Positions 35,473 to 46,089 are shown, counted from the stretch's first letter. The stretch is DNA of 64,000 nucleotides from Microvirga antarctica (GCF_017921815.1 NZ_JAGEMM010000002.1:248001-312000), one strand, 5' to 3'. Numbers and translations: made by a program. The notes: generated from the letters alone by a model not told the origin.

Positions 35473-36261
35473 TCAGTCCCGGCCCTTCATCTTTTTCAAC
35501 ATGTGTCGTTCGTCAGGACGCAGTGTGAGCACGGACACGCCCGATGCTGTCACCGCAACGGTGTGCTCGAACTGGGCCGAGAGCGACCCGTCTTTCGTCA
35601 CGACAGTCCAGCCGTCAGCTTCGGTCTTCACGCCCCTTCGGCCCCGGTTGATCATCGGTTCGATGGTGAACACCATCCCCTCACGGAGCGCGAGGCCAGT
35701 TCCCGGCTTTCCGAAATGCATCACCTGCGGTTCTTCATGCATCTCGCGGCCGATGCCGTGGCCGCAATATTCCCGCACCACGGAGTATCCATGCCGCTTG
35801 GCATGACGCTCGATCGCCCAGCCGATATCGCCCAGTTGTGCGCCGGGACGCACCGCCCGAATCCCCATCCACAGGGCCTCATAGGCGGTGCTGACGAGCT
35901 TCGCCGCGAGCGGATTGACCTCGCCCACGAGGTAAGTCTTGCTGGAATCGGCCAGATAGCCGTTCTTCTCAAGCGTGATGTCGACATTGACGATGTCGCC
36001 GCCCCGAAGCACGGTCGATGGGGACGGAACGCCGTGGCAGACCACGTCATTCAACGACGAGTTCAACACAAACCCATAGCCATATTGGCCCTTGCTGGCC
36101 GGTCGAGCCTGCAGATCGCGGACGATGAAATCTTCGACTCGGTCGTTAATTTCGAGGGTGGACATGCCGGCGAGCGATAGTTGATCCAACATCGTGAAGA
36201 CGGATGCCAGAAGCCTGCCGGAATCCGCCAACAGGGCCAGTTCGTTAGGCTTCCTCGTCAT
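35473..36261 (-). CDS. map: Methionine aminopeptidase, type I
   Basis: This 262-residue metalloprotease removes N-terminal methionine. The five metal ligands are in order: two Asp in VNVDITLEKNGYLADSS, His in GHGIGREMHEEPQ, Glu in TIEPM and Glu in QFEHTVAV. The ATG at 36261 overlaps by 4 bases the stop of a small ParD-like gene upstream, so the two are co-transcribed. This copy interrupts the pca-pobA run. Whether it is the essential or an accessory MetAP cannot be told from the window. Confidence 0.92.
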   Translation of the reverse strand: MTRKPNELALLADSGRLLASVFTMLDQLSLAGMSTLEINDRVEDFIVRDLQARPASKGQYGYGFVLNSSLNDVVCHGVPSPSTVLRGGDIVNVDITLEKNGYLADSSKTYLVGEVNPLAAKLVSTAYEALWMGIRAVRPGAQLGDIGWAIERHAKRHGYSVVREYCGHGIGREMHEEPQVMHFGKPGTGLALREGMVFTIEPMINRGRRGVKTEADGWTVVTKDGSLSAQFEHTVAVTASGVSVLTLRPDERHMLKKMKGRD

Positions 36262-36470
36262 GCCTCGCTCACCACCAACGGTGGGGCCGATACGCCCGCC
36301 GAGCGTAGCTGTTCCTTGATGATTTCTGTGAAGCTCAGGGTCGGATTGGTCTCGCAGAGCATGCCAACCTTGATCCAGTAGGCGGCTTGCGCGTTGATCG
36401 ACCGACACGAGACCTTGCACGCCCGGCGCACCTGATCGTGCAGGTCGTCGTCGATGTTCACAATGCCCAT
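36258..36470 (-). CDS. ParD-like family protein (putative antitoxin-type)
   Basis: This 70-residue protein begins MGIVNIDDDLHDQVRRACKV, a ribbon-helix-helix-like start, and continues with INAQAAYWIKVGMLCETNPTLSF, characteristic of ParD-like (PF11903) proteins. It directly precedes and overlaps the methionine aminopeptidase gene by ATGA. AAGGGGG lies upstream of its ATG. RHH proteins usually bind their own promoter, and a direct repeat sits there. A role as antitoxin has not been shown from this sequence; no ParE-type toxin is adjacent. Confidence 0.75.
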   Translation of the reverse strand: MGIVNIDDDLHDQVRRACKVSCRSINAQAAYWIKVGMLCETNPTLSFTEIIKEQLRSAGVSAPPLVVSEA

Positions 36471-36488
36471 GAGAGCCCCCTTACGATT

Positions 36489-36507
36489 CGTATATGGAAC
36501 GTATATG
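36489..36507 (-). promoter_or_regulatory. Direct repeat upstream of ParD-like/map operon, possible autoregulation site
   Basis: On the minus strand the octamer CATATACG occurs twice (36489-36496 and 36500-36507), spaced 11 bases. It lies 19-37 bases before the ParD-like start codon, overlapping the expected -10/-35 region. Ribbon-helix-helix proteins often bind short direct repeats at their own promoter. Whether this one does is inference. Confidence 0.45.
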
Positions 36508-36675
36508 CATGGGTGATCCAGATGCCAAGTCTCAGGTCGGACATGCGGTTGTTTCAGTCGCCGAGCAGACTAGGCGGTTCCACGGGTGCGGCCATGGCGT
36601 CCTGCAATCGGCCTCTCTGTCGCCAGGCGACACCCCAAAGGGGCCTGCCATTTCGGGAAAACCGCGATAGGCTGA

Positions 36676-37911
<1,236 letters not shown>

Positions 37912-37943
37912 TGAGGATCGGCCGAACCGATCGCGAGACGACT

Positions 37944-38219
37944 TCAGTTGACGGCGCAGGAGGGCACTTCACCCATGGAGGCGGCGTCCGCGGCCATCAA
38001 AAGGGCTTCGCCGAGTTCCCGCGCCCGCTCCGGTGTCATGGCAACAGGCATCTTGTGACGGATGCCTTGGGCGAAGTCCTTCGCGTTGGCGGCGATTTCG
38101 ATGACCATCATCGCGTCACGCCCATCGAGGGTCCCAACGGAGAACCCGGTGAGTGCGCCGATAAGATCGAGATCCAGGTCTGGGGCCATCTGTGCTTCCA
38201 CTTCTTGACTGAGCGGCAT
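37944..38219 (-). CDS. Hypothetical protein
   Basis: I do not recognise this 91-residue protein. It has an acidic N-terminus (MAPDLDLDLIGALTGF), then GTLDGRDAMMVIEIAANAKDFAQGI and a helical end (TPERARELGEALLMAADAAS). It has no signal peptide or membrane segment. An internal ATG gives a slightly shorter form. It may be a small regulator or a conserved hypothetical of alphaproteobacteria. It ends 32 bases after pobA on the opposite strand. Confidence 0.55.
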   Translation of the reverse strand: MPLSQEVEAQMAPDLDLDLIGALTGFSVGTLDGRDAMMVIEIAANAKDFAQGIRHKMPVAMTPERARELGEALLMAADAASMGEVPSCAVN

Positions 38220-38572
38220 CAGATCTAGCCGAATCGTGGAACCCCGTCTGCTCTCCGGCTGGAGAGTGGATAATGTTGCCGAGGATCAAGTGCCGTTTTC
38301 AGGCGATGTTTTCCCTGCTGTGGCGCGATTCCATCGCGTTAACGAAATTTTCATTCGAGGCCCGGAGGGGACCGCTCCAACGGCCGTTTAGACTTGACCG
38401 TACGGGGGAGTGAATGGTTTTGTCTGACCCATTGGTTGCGGGGAGAGGGCGATAATCCGGCTCTCGGCGAGCTGCACTGGCGGGGCCGGCACGCAAGGTG
38501 TGTCCCCTTCATCCAGGGACCGACTTCACTCCGTCCGCGGGCATCATGCCGCGGGCATTCTTAGGACCGACA
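38220..38572. other. Intergenic region before the small lipoprotein gene
   Basis: This 353-base region has no convincing gene. CTCTCC-ggct-GGAGAG forms a perfect 6-base hairpin at 38251-38266. A 10-base direct repeat CCGCGGGCAT occurs at 38535-38544 and 38549-38558, just before the lipoprotein ribosome-binding site. The middle of the region is more A/T-rich and may hold the promoter. Confidence 0.45.
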
Positions 38573-38749
38573 ATGAAACAGATCGCCCTCACGCTGGCCG
38601 CAGCCGTTCTCATGGCCGGCTGCGTTTCCTCGAACGCGCCCAGCCGCGAGCCGAATTACGTCCAGTCGCAGATCTACCAATCTCCGATGCCCGTCACCGA
38701 CAATTTCGGCAGCAACGACCTTCCTCCCACCATCGGCGGCTTGCGCTAA
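38573..38749 (+). CDS. Small lipoprotein
   Basis: This 58-residue protein starts MKQIALTLAAAVLMAGCVSS, with a lipoprotein signal peptide and lipobox LMAGC. The mature part is about 42 residues of polar, Asn/Pro/Ser-rich sequence with no recognised domain. AGGA lies upstream of the ATG at 38573, which decides the start over a longer frame. It should be lipidated and exported, and may be an envelope structural lipoprotein. Confidence 0.65.
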   Translation: MKQIALTLAAAVLMAGCVSSNAPSREPNYVQSQIYQSPMPVTDNFGSNDLPPTIGGLR

Positions 38750-38765
38750 GTCCCTGACGCGAGTC

Positions 38766-38990
38766 TCAAGCGTGGGTGGCGGAGAACGGCACGATCGCCA
38801 CCACACTCCCCGATGAGTCGTAGACGTTGACCAGCCAATCCGACCAATCTGGGAAGGCCGGCAGCCCGGCCATCAATGCGCCTGCCACGCAGGCTGCGAC
38901 CCGCTCGACCTGTTGCGGCCGGATCCGGGCCCCGTGGCGGTCGACGATCATGTCGACGCCGTTCGTGCAATGGAAATAGTGCAGGGACAT
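38766..38990 (-). CDS. DUF6894-like small protein
   Basis: This 74-residue protein begins MSLHYFHCTNGVDMIVDRHG, which matches the small conserved family seen in Bradyrhizobium and Methylobacterium relatives (DUF6894-like). No signal peptide is seen. GGAGG precedes the ATG at 38990, favouring it over one 15 codons upstream. The function of the family is unknown. Confidence 0.6.
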   Translation of the reverse strand: MSLHYFHCTNGVDMIVDRHGARIRPQQVERVAACVAGALMAGLPAFPDWSDWLVNVYDSSGSVVAIVPFSATHA

Positions 38991-39162
38991 CGCCGTGCCT
39001 CCGGCAGGACCGCTCCGCCCTGCGCAGGCTGTCAAAGATCAGCCGGCCCGGACAGTTCCGTACAATGCCGTGACGCGCCGCGCGGTCCCCGCAATCCCCA
39101 TTTTTCACAGCCTGTGGGAAGCGCTACGGTGGAAAACCGGCGGATGATCGATCGCGTCAGGC

Positions 39163-40467
39163 TCAGGGCCGGCGCCGCACCACCGCGTTGGGCCCTTCCA
39201 CGATCAGGTCCCCGGTCGAGGTCGCCGCGTCTCCGATGGTGGCGCCCAGTTCCTTGACCTGTCCGCCGAAGTTCTCGCGGGTGCGCGGGTCGATCACGGC
39301 GACCGGGGCCGAGATGATGACGCCGGCGGCGCTCCCGACGGTCGCGGCGGCTCCCGTGGTCACCTGCACGATGCGCTCCCCGAGCCCGACCCGCGAATCC
39401 GTGATCGTATCCTGACTGGCAAGGCGCTGGCCGATCATCTGCACCACCTGGGGACTCTGGGCGAATTTGGCGTGGTTGAGGCTGTCGCCCGTGCGGAGGC
39501 TGGTCAGGTCGATGACGGTGATTTTCTCCTGCGCCAATTCTGTCCGGTAGGGTTCCGCTTCGGGATCGATGGCGCCCAGCCGCGACGTGCTGCCCCACAC
39601 ACGGCGCGAGACGGCTAGCGCACGGTCGTCCTGCGAGACGAACAGCGTGAAATTGGGTCGGTTCGGTCCGAACTGGGTGAACTGGGACCGGAACACGTCC
39701 ACGTCCACGTCCGGTGCGGCCAGCATCACATTTCGGATCTTGGGAGCGATCCGCTTGTTGCGGATCGCCATCTGGCGAAGCGCCTCGATGGCGACCCAGT
39801 TGCCCATGGAATGGGCGAGGATCGAGATCTCGCCCACGCTGGGGTCCTGGGCGAGATGCGTCAGCAGGTTTTCGAGGGAATCCCGTGAGAAATTGCTGCT
39901 TTCCCGATCGTAGCCGTAGGCGAAAAGCGACCCGCGTGACGGCCACGTGAAGAGAACGGGCACGACCGGCGCATCGGAATCATGAACGATCTGCGCGAAG
40001 CGGAAGACCGCGTCCTCGAAGCGATTGTTGAACCCGTGGATGAAAACCAGCACCCGCCGTTGCGGCGTCTGCGCCAGTTTCCGATTGAACCACTTGAGAG
40101 CTTGCGGCTGCGTCAGCGAATCCGCCCTGAGGGCGACGAAATCGGTGGCGGGATTCCCGGGAACAGACCGCGGCCACTGCACCTCGCCCACTTGGCGAAC
40201 CTGCTGTGGCGGGATCGACACGGTGATGTTGGCGAAGGTTGCCTGGGGCGTGCCGCGCTCGCCGGTATACATTTCCCCGGGGTCGGTGGCCCGGTCGCGG
40301 GTGGTCGCCACCAGCATGTCGACCTGCGTGGTCCCCGGCGTTCCGGCCGCGACCGGCAGGAGGACGCCCCGCGGCGTCCCGGCACAGGCGGCCAGCGTAA
40401 AGGCCATGGCGAGGCCTCCAGCGATCAGCTGAGTGCGGCGCAGGAGCGATGCGAGACCTTGAGACAT
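39163..40467 (-). CDS. DUF900-family alpha/beta hydrolase lipoprotein
   Basis: This 434-residue protein has a signal with lipobox-like LAAC near residue 27 and a DUF900 alpha/beta hydrolase region (about 110-310). The region contains FIHGFNNRFEDAVFRFAQI and the nucleophile motif ILAHSMGNW. A C-terminal part beyond about 330 contains no recognised domain. The protein should sit in the periplasm or on the outer membrane. The substrate is not known; esterase or lipase activity is likely from the fold. Confidence 0.82.
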   Translation of the reverse strand: MSQGLASLLRRTQLIAGGLAMAFTLAACAGTPRGVLLPVAAGTPGTTQVDMLVATTRDRATDPGEMYTGERGTPQATFANITVSIPPQQVRQVGEVQWPRSVPGNPATDFVALRADSLTQPQALKWFNRKLAQTPQRRVLVFIHGFNNRFEDAVFRFAQIVHDSDAPVVPVLFTWPSRGSLFAYGYDRESSNFSRDSLENLLTHLAQDPSVGEISILAHSMGNWVAIEALRQMAIRNKRIAPKIRNVMLAAPDVDVDVFRSQFTQFGPNRPNFTLFVSQDDRALAVSRRVWGSTSRLGAIDPEAEPYRTELAQEKITVIDLTSLRTGDSLNHAKFAQSPQVVQMIGQRLASQDTITDSRVGLGERIVQVTTGAAATVGSAAGVIISAPVAVIDPRTRENFGGQVKELGATIGDAATSTGDLIVEGPNAVVRRRP

Positions 40468-40687
40468 GAAAAGCCGCTAACCTCTGCCACGCGCGGGGAT
40501 GACCATGAGGTCTCCATCCCTGCGCGGGAAACTGGACCAGCCACAATCTTCGCGCAACGGAAACCTCGGTGCGCGAACCATGATAGACGCCGGGTGTGGC
40601 CTGGCCGCCATGCTCTCGCCCCCGAACCTGCTGGATTTCCGCAGGCGCGGCCATATCTTAACGGCTCCTCAACCATGGTTTCACGTT

Positions 40688-42115
40688 ATGCGCGCACAGG
40701 ACTGGACGGCATCAATTGAACGTTTGCCGGGGGTCTTGGCCGCGCAACGGGCAGCCTATTTGCGCGACGGGCCGCTTTCCATGGAGCGTAGGGCTGCCGC
40801 CATGGATGCCCTTGTCGAGGCTCTTCTCAGCCGGTCTGAGGATTTCGCGCAGGCGATCAGCGCGGATTTCGGACATCGCTCGCCGCATGAGACCCGGCTC
40901 GCCGACATTTTTCCGGTCATTGCTGGCTTGCGGCATGCCCGCCGGCATTTCCGGCGCTGGGCAAAGCCGACCCGGCGACCGATCGACCTGATGTTCAGGC
41001 CCGCGCGGGGCGAGATCATGTGGCAGGCCCTTGGCGTCGTGGGGATCGTCGCGCCCTGGAATTACCCGGTTCAACTCGCACTCGGACCGTTGACCGGAGC
41101 GATTGCGGCGGGAAACCGGGCCATGATCAAGCCGTCGGAACTCACGCCTGCGACTTCTGCCCTGCTGGCAGAGGTCATCGCTCTCGTCTTTCTCCCGGAG
41201 GATGTGGCGGTGATCCAGGGCGGCCCCGAGGTCGCCCAGGCCTTCTCGAGCCTTGCCTTCGACCATCTGCTGTTTACCGGATCGACAGGAGTGGGCCGAA
41301 AGGTGATGCGCGCGGCGGCTGAACATCTGGTTCCGGTGACGCTCGAACTGGGGGGCAAGTCGCCGGTTGTGCTGGCGCCGGATTTTCCGGTCGCAAAAGC
41401 TGCCGAACGGATCGCCGTGGGCAAACTGTTCAATGCGGGCCAGACCTGCATCGCACCGGATTATGCCCTGGTGCCGAGAGTGCAGGAAGCAGCCTTCATC
41501 GACGCCTATTCCCAGGCGGTGGCTCGGCTCTATCCCTCCCTTGCCGGGAACCCCGATTACACTGCCATCGTCAGCGACGCGCATTTCGACCGGCTGACAG
41601 CCCTCGTGGCCGATGCGCGGGGGAGGGGTGCCATGGTGCGCGAGATCAATCCGGCAAACGAGACCGTCTCGGCGCTCGCCCGCAAATTTCCGCCTGTGGT
41701 TCTGTCGGGCGTCCCGACCGACGCAACCGCATTGCGCGAAGAAATCTTCGGGCCGGTCCTGCCGGTGGTCCCCTATGACGACCTCGCGGAGGCCTGCCGA
41801 TACATCAACGAGCGCCCCCGGCCTCTGGCATTCTATCTTTTCAGCAATGACCAGGCGACCGTGGACCATGCACTCGCCGCCACGATCTCGGGCGGCGTGG
41901 CCCTCAACGACACGCTTTTGCATTGCGTGCAGGAGGAGCTTCCCTTCGGCGGGGTCGGAGAGAGCGGGATGGGCGCCTATCATGGGGAGGCAGGATTCCG
42001 CACATTCAGCCATGCCAGATCGGTGTTTCGCCAGTCCCGCCTGAATGGCGCCGGGATGACGCGCCCTCCGTATGGCAAGCGGATGAACTGGCTTCTCAAC
42101 CTCGTGCTGCGCTGA
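40688..42115 (+). CDS. Aldehyde dehydrogenase, coniferyl-aldehyde-dehydrogenase-like
   Basis: This 475-residue NAD(P)-dependent aldehyde dehydrogenase has the catalytic Glu in LELGGKSPVV and Cys in NAGQTCIAPDY. The early blocks AQRAAYLRDGPLSMERR and FGHRSPHETRLADIFP match the coniferyl aldehyde dehydrogenase group. A C-terminal hydrophobic-basic tail (MNWLLNLVLR) may associate with membrane. The ATG at 40688 was chosen because preceding in-frame residues are low quality. Coniferyl aldehyde oxidation would fit the aromatic catabolism nearby, but a general aldehyde role is equally possible. Confidence 0.85.
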   Translation: MRAQDWTASIERLPGVLAAQRAAYLRDGPLSMERRAAAMDALVEALLSRSEDFAQAISADFGHRSPHETRLADIFPVIAGLRHARRHFRRWAKPTRRPIDLMFRPARGEIMWQALGVVGIVAPWNYPVQLALGPLTGAIAAGNRAMIKPSELTPATSALLAEVIALVFLPEDVAVIQGGPEVAQAFSSLAFDHLLFTGSTGVGRKVMRAAAEHLVPVTLELGGKSPVVLAPDFPVAKAAERIAVGKLFNAGQTCIAPDYALVPRVQEAAFIDAYSQAVARLYPSLAGNPDYTAIVSDAHFDRLTALVADARGRGAMVREINPANETVSALARKFPPVVLSGVPTDATALREEIFGPVLPVVPYDDLAEACRYINERPRPLAFYLFSNDQATVDHALAATISGGVALNDTLLHCVQEELPFGGVGESGMGAYHGEAGFRTFSHARSVFRQSRLNGAGMTRPPYGKRMNWLLNLVLR

Positions 42116-42127
42116 GGACCAAGCGCG

Positions 42128-44164
42128 TCAAACGGGTACGACGATCACATACGACACGCCCGATTCCGCGAAGCTGACCGTCACTGCACCGGCCAATTCG
42201 CCTTCGATGCTGCGACGGATCAGGCGAGATCCGAAGCCCTGGTGCTTGGAGGGTTTGACGGGCGGTCCGTCATGCTCGCGCCAGGTCAGGTGAAGTTCCG
42301 CCGATTGGGCAAAGGTGACGATGCTCCAGCTGAGGTCGAGGATTCCCCCTGCTGGTGACAGCGCCCCGTATTTGACGGCATTCGTCACCAACTCGTGCAG
42401 CACAAGACCGAAATTGATGGCGTGCCGCGGCGGAAGCTTCACAGGCGGCCCTTCGATATGGACCCTGTCGTCCCCGTCCCGTCGATAGGGGGCAAGCTCC
42501 TGCTCGGCGATGTCGTGAAGATCGGCGGCCTGCCAGGAATTGCGTGTCAGGAGGTCGTGCGTCTTGGACAGGGCGAAGAGCCGCCCCTCGAAAGCCTGCC
42601 TGAATTGCTTGGGGTCCGGCGATGAGCGGTGGGTCTGCGCGGCGATCGACTGGACCGTGGCCAGCGTGTTCTTGACCCGGTGATTAAGCTCGTCGAGAAG
42701 GAGCCGCTGCTGGTTTTCGGCCTGTTTGCGCTCTGTGATGTCCTGAAAGATGCCGACGAAATAGACCGGCCGCTTGACGGCGTCGAAAAACACCCGGCCC
42801 TTGGAGTTGATCCAGCGTGTCTCCTCATCGCCGCGGACGATCCGGTATTCATCCTCGTAGTCCCCGTCACCGGTCGCGGCGGCGCGCAGCTTGGCCATCA
42901 CCGCGTCGGTATCCCGCGGGTGGACCAAGGCCTTCCAGGCTGGCAGCGTCGTCGTGAGATCATCGGGCGACAGTCCCAGCAGGATCGCCGCCTGGGTCGA
43001 CCAGCCGCCCGTGCCTTTGAGGTGGTCGTACCACCAGGTCCCCATGGATCCTGCCTCAAGGGCCAGGCGCGCCCGCTCCTCGCTTGCCTGCAATGCCCGC
43101 TGGCGCGTGGCCAGATCGTCCATGAGGTCGTTGAAGGCGCGGGCGAGCACGCCCAGCTCCCCCGGTGCGGATTTGAGGTCCATGCGGGCGTTGTAATCGC
43201 CCCGGCGCCACGCGCGGACCGCCTGCGTCATGGCATCGAGCGGCTTGGTGATGAAGGCATGGCTCGTCAGCCACGACAGGGACAGGACCAGAACGAGAGC
43301 CGCCGCGATGATCAGGAAGCCCCGGTTGGCGGCGCGGTTGATGGTGTCGAACGCTGCCTTCGACGAAAAGCCCGCACTGACGTAGATTCCATGCGCCGAG
43401 GTCGAGATCGGAATGAAGCCGAGAATGCGCTTCACCCCATCCTGGCTGAGGGCCTCGAAGGAGCCGGGCTCGCTCGCCAGCACGTATTTCATCGACAGGT
43501 CAGGAATGCGGCTGCCGACGAAGCGCTCCGGGAAGGGCTCCCGTGCGATGATCACCCCGTACCGATCCGCAATCGTCACCGAGCCGTCGGTTGGCAGGAC
43601 GCGCTCCTTCAGCTTGGCGTCGAGCCAGCCGAGATCGAGGGCCGCCGCGATGACCCCGACAATCCGTCCGTCTTCGCCCCAGATCGGCAGGGCAAGCGGC
43701 AGCACCGGCTGCGGACCAAGCTCGCCTTCGGGAAAATCCGGTGTGAAATCTCCGACCGCGAAGCCCTGACTCGCGAGTGCCATCTTGAAATAGGACCGAT
43801 CGCTGAATCGCGCAGTGACGTCGCCGATCTCGGACTGCCGGCACCGGACGGCGCCCTCCATATCCAAGGCCACGAGGGAGACGAGATGAGGCACCTTCTG
43901 CTGCAGGGAGCGCAGGTAGGTGCTGCACGCGGGAGCATTCAGGGCGCGGATCGAGGGCGTTTCGTCGACCGCCAGCAAGAGGCTTTGAATTCCGTCGAGG
44001 ATCCGTTCGAGCTCGGATGCCGCAAGCCGCGCCTGGCGCACGGCGAGCTCGGTCACTTCCGCCTCCCGGGCGCGACGGAGTGACACCTCGGTATAGGTCC
44101 AGATCACGATTGCAGGGAGAACCGAAATCAGGGCCAGAAGGAGCAGGCGTCTGGTGAGCGTCAT
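42128..44164 (-). CDS. HWE-family sensor histidine kinase with Cache, HAMP and PAS domains
   Basis: This 678-residue membrane kinase has an N-terminal transmembrane helix (about 5-25), a periplasmic double-Cache-like sensor (about 40-275) and a second helix (about 283-303). A HAMP segment and PAS/PAC (GTWWYDHLKG to FQDITERKQAE) follow. The HWE-type kinase core has HRVKNTLATVQSIAAQT and the WRE motif. No response regulator is adjacent. HWE kinases are frequent in alphaproteobacteria, some acting in the general stress response. The ligand is unknown. ATG 44164 was chosen. Confidence 0.87.
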   Translation of the reverse strand: MTLTRRLLLLALISVLPAIVIWTYTEVSLRRAREAEVTELAVRQARLAASELERILDGIQSLLLAVDETPSIRALNAPACSTYLRSLQQKVPHLVSLVALDMEGAVRCRQSEIGDVTARFSDRSYFKMALASQGFAVGDFTPDFPEGELGPQPVLPLALPIWGEDGRIVGVIAAALDLGWLDAKLKERVLPTDGSVTIADRYGVIIAREPFPERFVGSRIPDLSMKYVLASEPGSFEALSQDGVKRILGFIPISTSAHGIYVSAGFSSKAAFDTINRAANRGFLIIAAALVLVLSLSWLTSHAFITKPLDAMTQAVRAWRRGDYNARMDLKSAPGELGVLARAFNDLMDDLATRQRALQASEERARLALEAGSMGTWWYDHLKGTGGWSTQAAILLGLSPDDLTTTLPAWKALVHPRDTDAVMAKLRAAATGDGDYEDEYRIVRGDEETRWINSKGRVFFDAVKRPVYFVGIFQDITERKQAENQQRLLLDELNHRVKNTLATVQSIAAQTHRSSPDPKQFRQAFEGRLFALSKTHDLLTRNSWQAADLHDIAEQELAPYRRDGDDRVHIEGPPVKLPPRHAINFGLVLHELVTNAVKYGALSPAGGILDLSWSIVTFAQSAELHLTWREHDGPPVKPSKHQGFGSRLIRRSIEGELAGAVTVSFAESGVSYVIVVPV

Positions 44165-44277
44165 GCAAGCGTCCAGCCCGTGGACCAGAAGGGGATCACA
44201 AAGATCAACACGCGTCCACCCTGGCGTGCGCCCCATCGACCTTGCATCCGCGCCCCGGAGATGTCACGGAAACGGCA

Positions 44278-46089
44278 ATGGCTGCACCTCCCCTCCTGAC
44301 CCTTCAAAACATCGCGCTCACCTTCGGGGGGACGCCCCTGATTCAGAATGCGGAACTGTCGATCGCGCCGGGCGAGCGCGCCTGTCTTGTCGGGCGCAAT
44401 GGCTCGGGCAAGTCGACGCTTCTGAAAATCGCCGCGGGCCTCGTCGAATCCGATCGCGGCACGCGCTTCGTGCAACCGGGTGCGACGATCAGGTATCTCG
44501 CGCAGGAGCCCGATCTCGGCGCGTTCGAGAGCACGCTCGCCTATGTGGAATCCGGCCTCGGCCCGGGGGACGATCCATATCGTGCCCGATATCTGCTGGA
44601 GCAATTGGGCCTGACCGGCGAAGAGCAACCGGCCTCCCTGTCGGGAGGCGAGGGCCGCCGGGCGGCGCTCGCCCATGCCCTGGCGCCGGCGCCGGATATC
44701 CTGCTGCTCGACGAGCCGACGAACCACCTCGACCTGCCGGCCATCGAATGGCTGGAGAGCGAACTCAAGAGTCTCCGCTCCGCCATGGTGCTGATCAGCC
44801 ACGATCGGCGTTTTCTCGAGGACCTGTCGGAGGCGACGATCTGGCTCGACCGCGGTTTGACCCGCCGGATGGATCGTGGCTTTGCCCATTTCGAGGCCTG
44901 GCGTGACGCCGTTCTCGAGCAGGAAGAGCTCGATCACCACAAACTCGACCGCAAGCTTGCGGCCGAAGCCGACTGGCTGCGCTATGGCGTGACCGCTCGG
45001 CGCAAGCGCAACGTCCGGCGGCTCGGCAATCTGCATGCCATGCGGCAGCAATACCGCGAGCATCGCGGCGCGGTCGGCACCGTGACGATGACGCTGGCCG
45101 AGAGCGAGCAATCGGGCACGCTGGTGGTCGAGGCGGACAAGATTTCCAAGTCCTACGGGGAGCGCACCTTGGTCTCGGACCTGTCCCTGCGCATTCTGCG
45201 TGGCGACCGGCTCGGCATCGTGGGGCCCAACGGCGCGGGCAAGACCACGCTCATCAATCTCCTGACGGGCGTCACGAAACCCGATGAGGGTCGCATCCGT
45301 CTCGGCTCCAACCTCCAGATGATCACCCTCGATCAGCGCCGCATGAGCCTTGACCCCAATGCGACAGTTGCCGAGACCCTGACGGGGGGACGCGGCGACA
45401 CGGTCGTGATTGGTGGCATCACCAAGCATGTCATCGGCTACATGAAGGACTTCCTGTTCGCGCCCGAACAGGCTCGCACCCCCGTGAGTGTGCTCTCAGG
45501 CGGCGAGCGCAACCGGCTGATGCTGGCCCGCGCGCTGGCCCAACCGTCGAACCTCCTCGTTCTCGACGAGCCGACCAACGATCTTGACCTTGAAACGCTC
45601 GATCTCCTCCAGGAGATGATCACCGACTATGCCGGCACGGTCATCCTCGTCAGCCACGATCGTGATTTCCTCGACCGCACCGCGAGTTCGCTCCTTGTGT
45701 CGGAAGGCGAGGGTGTGTGGAACGAGTACGCGGGCGGCTATACCGACATGATCCGCCAGCGCGGGCAGGGCGTGCAGGCGCGGGTCATCGCCAAGGACGA
45801 CAAGCCGAGGGCAGCGCCCAAGTCAGCGTCCGCACCAACCGCGCCCGCCAGGCGCAAGATGAATTTCAACGATCAGCACGATCTCAAGACGCTCCCGGCC
45901 AAGATCGGTGAGATCGAGGCCAAGATCGCCAAGGTTCAGGCGATCATGGCCGATCCGCAGCTCTATGCGCGCGATCCGGAACGGTTCCAGAAGGCGTCGA
46001 TGGCGCTGGCCACCCTGCAGAGTGACCTATCGGCCTCGGAAGACCGCTGGATCGAGCTGGAAATGCTGAAGGACGAGCTGGGCGGCTAA
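44278..46089 (+). CDS. ABC-F family ATPase, Uup-like
   Basis: This 603-residue soluble protein has two ABC domains (about 1-240 and 290-505) with Walker A GRNGSGKST and GPNGAGKTT, each followed by an LSGG-type signature (SLSGGEGRR, VLSGGERNR). A C-terminal helical coiled-coil (about 535-603) is typical of Uup-type ABC-F proteins. There is no membrane domain, so it is not a transporter; such proteins act on DNA or the ribosome. The ATG at 44278 was chosen; ACGGAAA lies upstream. Confidence 0.9.
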   Translation: MAAPPLLTLQNIALTFGGTPLIQNAELSIAPGERACLVGRNGSGKSTLLKIAAGLVESDRGTRFVQPGATIRYLAQEPDLGAFESTLAYVESGLGPGDDPYRARYLLEQLGLTGEEQPASLSGGEGRRAALAHALAPAPDILLLDEPTNHLDLPAIEWLESELKSLRSAMVLISHDRRFLEDLSEATIWLDRGLTRRMDRGFAHFEAWRDAVLEQEELDHHKLDRKLAAEADWLRYGVTARRKRNVRRLGNLHAMRQQYREHRGAVGTVTMTLAESEQSGTLVVEADKISKSYGERTLVSDLSLRILRGDRLGIVGPNGAGKTTLINLLTGVTKPDEGRIRLGSNLQMITLDQRRMSLDPNATVAETLTGGRGDTVVIGGITKHVIGYMKDFLFAPEQARTPVSVLSGGERNRLMLARALAQPSNLLVLDEPTNDLDLETLDLLQEMITDYAGTVILVSHDRDFLDRTASSLLVSEGEGVWNEYAGGYTDMIRQRGQGVQARVIAKDDKPRAAPKSASAPTAPARRKMNFNDQHDLKTLPAKIGEIEAKIAKVQAIMADPQLYARDPERFQKASMALATLQSDLSASEDRWIELEMLKDELGG

